Source: Roseomonas populi
GTDB taxonomy: Bacteria; Pseudomonadota; Alphaproteobacteria; Acetobacterales; Acetobacteraceae
Direction: 5' to 3'
DNA: 64,000 nucleotides
Assembly (NCBI RefSeq): GCF_024594815.1
Contig: NZ_JANJOU010000003.1
Span: forward strand, 248,001-312,000
Below the pieces are notes generated by a model, which was not told the origin of the DNA, did not search any database, and saw only the letters and a program-made list of their open reading frames with translations. A program made the translations under genes and the position numbers. Positions 62,710 to 64,000 of the stretch are shown here, one piece after another. Position 1 is the first letter of the stretch, and each line of letters starts with the position of its first letter.

Positions 62710-63516
62710 ATGGATACGGTGGTGACGGCCCCAACGGACAGCGACATCGACTTCTGGGAGGTGGCGGGGCGCCGCTTCCGGTCCCGCCTCGTGGTCGGGA
62801 CGGGGCGGTACAAGAGCCTGGAGGAGACGGCGGCGGCCATCGAGGCCTCCGGCGCCGAGATGGTGACGGTGGCGGTGCGGCGGGTGAACCTGTCGGACCC
62901 GAAGGCGCCGATGCTGCAGGATTTCGTGCCGCCGGACCGCTACACCTACCTGCCCAACACGGCCGGCTGCCACACGGCGAACGAGGCGGTGCGGACGCTG
63001 CGCCTGGCGCGCGAGGCCGGGGGATGGAACTTGGTGAAGCTGGAGGTGCTGGGGCCGCCCCCCTTCCTCTACCCGGACATGCCCGCGACCTTCGAGGCCG
63101 CCGAGGCCCTGATCAAGGACGGGTTCGAGGTGATGGTCTACTGCGCGGACGATCCGCTGGCCGCCAAGCGGCTGGAAGAGATGGGCTGCGTGGCGGTGAT
63201 GCCGCTGGGGGCGCCGATCGGGTCCGGTCTCGGGCTCTCCAACCCCTTCATGCTGCGCTCCATCATCGAGAACGCGAAGGTTCCGGTGCTGGTGGATGCC
63301 GGGATCGGCACGGCGAGCGAGGCGGCCCAGGCGATGGAGCTGGGCTGCGACGCGGTCCTGCTGAACTCCGCCATTGCGCACGCCAGGGACCCCGTGCGGA
63401 TGGCACGGGCCATGAAGGCGGGGGTGGAGGCGGGGCGCCACGCCTATATCGCCGGGCGGATGCCGCGGAACTACGCGGCGGTTGCTTCCAGCCCGATGAC
63501 CGGGCTGATCCGCTAG
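62710..63516 (+). CDS. thiG: Thiazole synthase
   Basis: ThiG joins deoxyxylulose 5-phosphate, dehydroglycine and ThiS sulfur into the thiazole phosphate. The 268-residue TIM barrel has [15 protein letters not shown], the Schiff-base Lys110 in [21 protein letters not shown] and [18 protein letters not shown] with the phosphate site. ATG 62710 follows thiS after four bases. Its TAG stop lies inside the left arm of a hairpin repeat. thiO, thiE and thiD are not in the window. Confidence 0.96.
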   Translation: MDTVVTAPTDSDIDFWEVAGRRFRSRLVVGTGRYKSLEETAAAIEASGAEMVTVAVRRVNLSDPKAPMLQDFVPPDRYTYLPNTAGCHTANEAVRTLRLAREAGGWNLVKLEVLGPPPFLYPDMPATFEAAEALIKDGFEVMVYCADDPLAAKRLEEMGCVAVMPLGAPIGSGLGLSNPFMLRSIIENAKVPVLVDAGIGTASEAAQAMELGCDAVLLNSAIAHARDPVRMARAMKAGVEAGRHAYIAGRMPRNYAAVASSPMTGLIR

Positions 63517-63564
63517 GGCCGATTCCGTTCCGGTGGAATCACCGGAACGGGTGAATCGGCTCTA
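63513..63564. repeat. Extragenic palindromic repeat, hairpin 1
   Basis: CTAGGGCCGATTC (63513-63525) pairs with GAATCGGCTCTAG (63553-63565) with one mismatch. The inner CGTTCCGGTG (63526-63535) pairs perfectly with CACCGGAACG (63540-63549) across a four-base loop. A three-base bulge separates the two arms on the right. This is REP-like and could also terminate thiG transcripts. Confidence 0.75.
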
Positions 63565-63575
63565 GGAACAATGGG

Positions 63576-63619
63576 CTGGAGCGGTTGCGGTGAGCGGAGG
63601 CGACCGGAAGCCGCTCCAG
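63576..63619. repeat. Extragenic palindromic repeat, hairpin 2
   Basis: CTGGAGCGG (63576-63584) pairs with CCGCTCCAG (63611-63619) around a 26-base segment. It lies 11 bases after hairpin 1, so the pair resembles a bipartite mosaic repeat. Confidence 0.6.
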
Positions 63620-63680
63620 GGCGGGTGATCCCCGGCGGCGCCACGGTGCCGCTGGGCAGGAGCTGGCGCCGGTTGCGGCC

Positions 63681-64000
63681 TCAGCTCCAGTAGCGGGGCA
63701 GGCCGCGCGGGGCCTCGCCGTCCTCCTCGGAGAGGCGGGTGGCGCAGAGGATGTCCAGCAGGGTGACGCCGAGCACGGCGGCGACGGCGATCTTCACGTT
63801 CCGGCGCTCCGCCGCGCCATAGCTGGGAGTGCCGACGAGGGTCGCGACGTCCAGCACGTCGCCGCCCACGCGCGCCCAGAGGAGCGGGGCGGAGGCGGGG
63901 TTGGCGAGGATGGCGACGCCGTTGGCCACTTCCCGCACGCCGTAGGCGCGAAGGACGCCGGTGCGGCCGGTCATGCCCAGGCGGCGGGCCAGGGTGCGTC
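63681..64000 (-). CDS. Membrane protein of the cyclase/dehydrase-associated type, partial
   Basis: The frame is open to the right edge, so the 5' end is missing. About 105 C-terminal residues are seen, beginning RTLARRLGMTGRTGVLRAYGVREVANG. GVAILANPASAPLLWARVGGDVLDVATL and a last membrane helix (VKIAVAAVLGVTLLDIL) follow. This resembles the membrane half of alphaproteobacterial SRPBCC 'cyclase dehydrase' proteins or DUF4267-like proteins. Function unknown. The Met at 63974 would be internal. Confidence 0.7.
   Translation of the reverse strand, partial: RTLARRLGMTGRTGVLRAYGVREVANGVAILANPASAPLLWARVGGDVLDVATLVGTPSYGAAERRNVKIAVAAVLGVTLLDILCATRLSEEDGEAPRGLPRYWS

Noticed and set aside
1-64000. CRISPR arrays, insertion sequences, prophage or integrase genes
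   Set aside because: I looked for repeated 25-40 bp units, transposase and integrase motifs on both strands and saw none.

Overview
The window is a very GC-rich, gene-dense chromosomal segment of an alphaproteobacterium. ATP12, an NDUFA12-type complex I subunit, ClpS-ClpA, a PHB phasin and the NDUFA12...DUF2155...aat-accC-accB-aroQ order all point to that class. The gene style fits the Acetobacteraceae (Roseomonas-like), but that is inference. No phage, integrase, insertion sequence or CRISPR array was found. Most genes are chromosomal housekeeping or catabolic genes, and many same-strand neighbours overlap by four bases (ATGA/GTGA), which implies translational coupling.

Layout. 1-2.9 kb: end of hutH, then hutI and fdhD. 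3.7-11.6 kb: a minus-strand operon reading IclR regulator, two unknown proteins (566 and 239 aa), a divergent M19 dipeptidase homologue and a complete polyamine-type ABC importer. A near-perfect operator candidate lies in front of the regulator. 12-18.3 kb: a divergent VOC/MarR pair with a palindrome between them, then mostly single genes (YjbR, YnfA, ATP12, acylphosphatase, hydrolase, old yellow enzyme, CMD protein, MtgA). 18.5-25.4 kb: RhlE-type helicase, coaA, lipB, tRNA-Leu(GAG), a lipoprotein, a small zinc protein and maeB. 25.4-34 kb: a 555-aa exported unknown, a VWA/J-domain pair, galU and pgm, a DSD1-type aldolase and an S11 PBP. 34.1-38.6 kb: phasin with an upstream TTGCA cluster, clpS, clpA. 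39.5-43.3 kb: a three-subunit FAD/cytochrome c sugar or alcohol dehydrogenase. 43.5-53.5 kb: PPK2, an EEP hydrolase with an orphan solute-binding protein, a DUF2075 nuclease-helicase, EamA, a FemAB-like acetyltransferase, SnoaL, RidA and a NrdJ-derived protein without catalytic cysteines. 53.7-60.7 kb: the NDUFA12-mlaD-DUF2155 / aat-accC-accB-aroQ block, split by otsBA. 60.8-64 kb: an unknown membrane protein, a TrpF-like protein, thiS-thiG, a paired hairpin repeat and a truncated gene at the edge.

The least explained parts are three. The first is the IclR operon, whose M19 member has lost the HxD and bridging-Glu metal ligands. The second is the 509-aa NrdJ-derived protein. The third is the DUF2075 protein, which joins a PD-(D/E)XK-like nuclease to a helicase-like ATPase. 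Start codons follow ribosome-binding sites and overlaps where visible; several are GTG or TTG and a few remain uncertain, as noted per entry.
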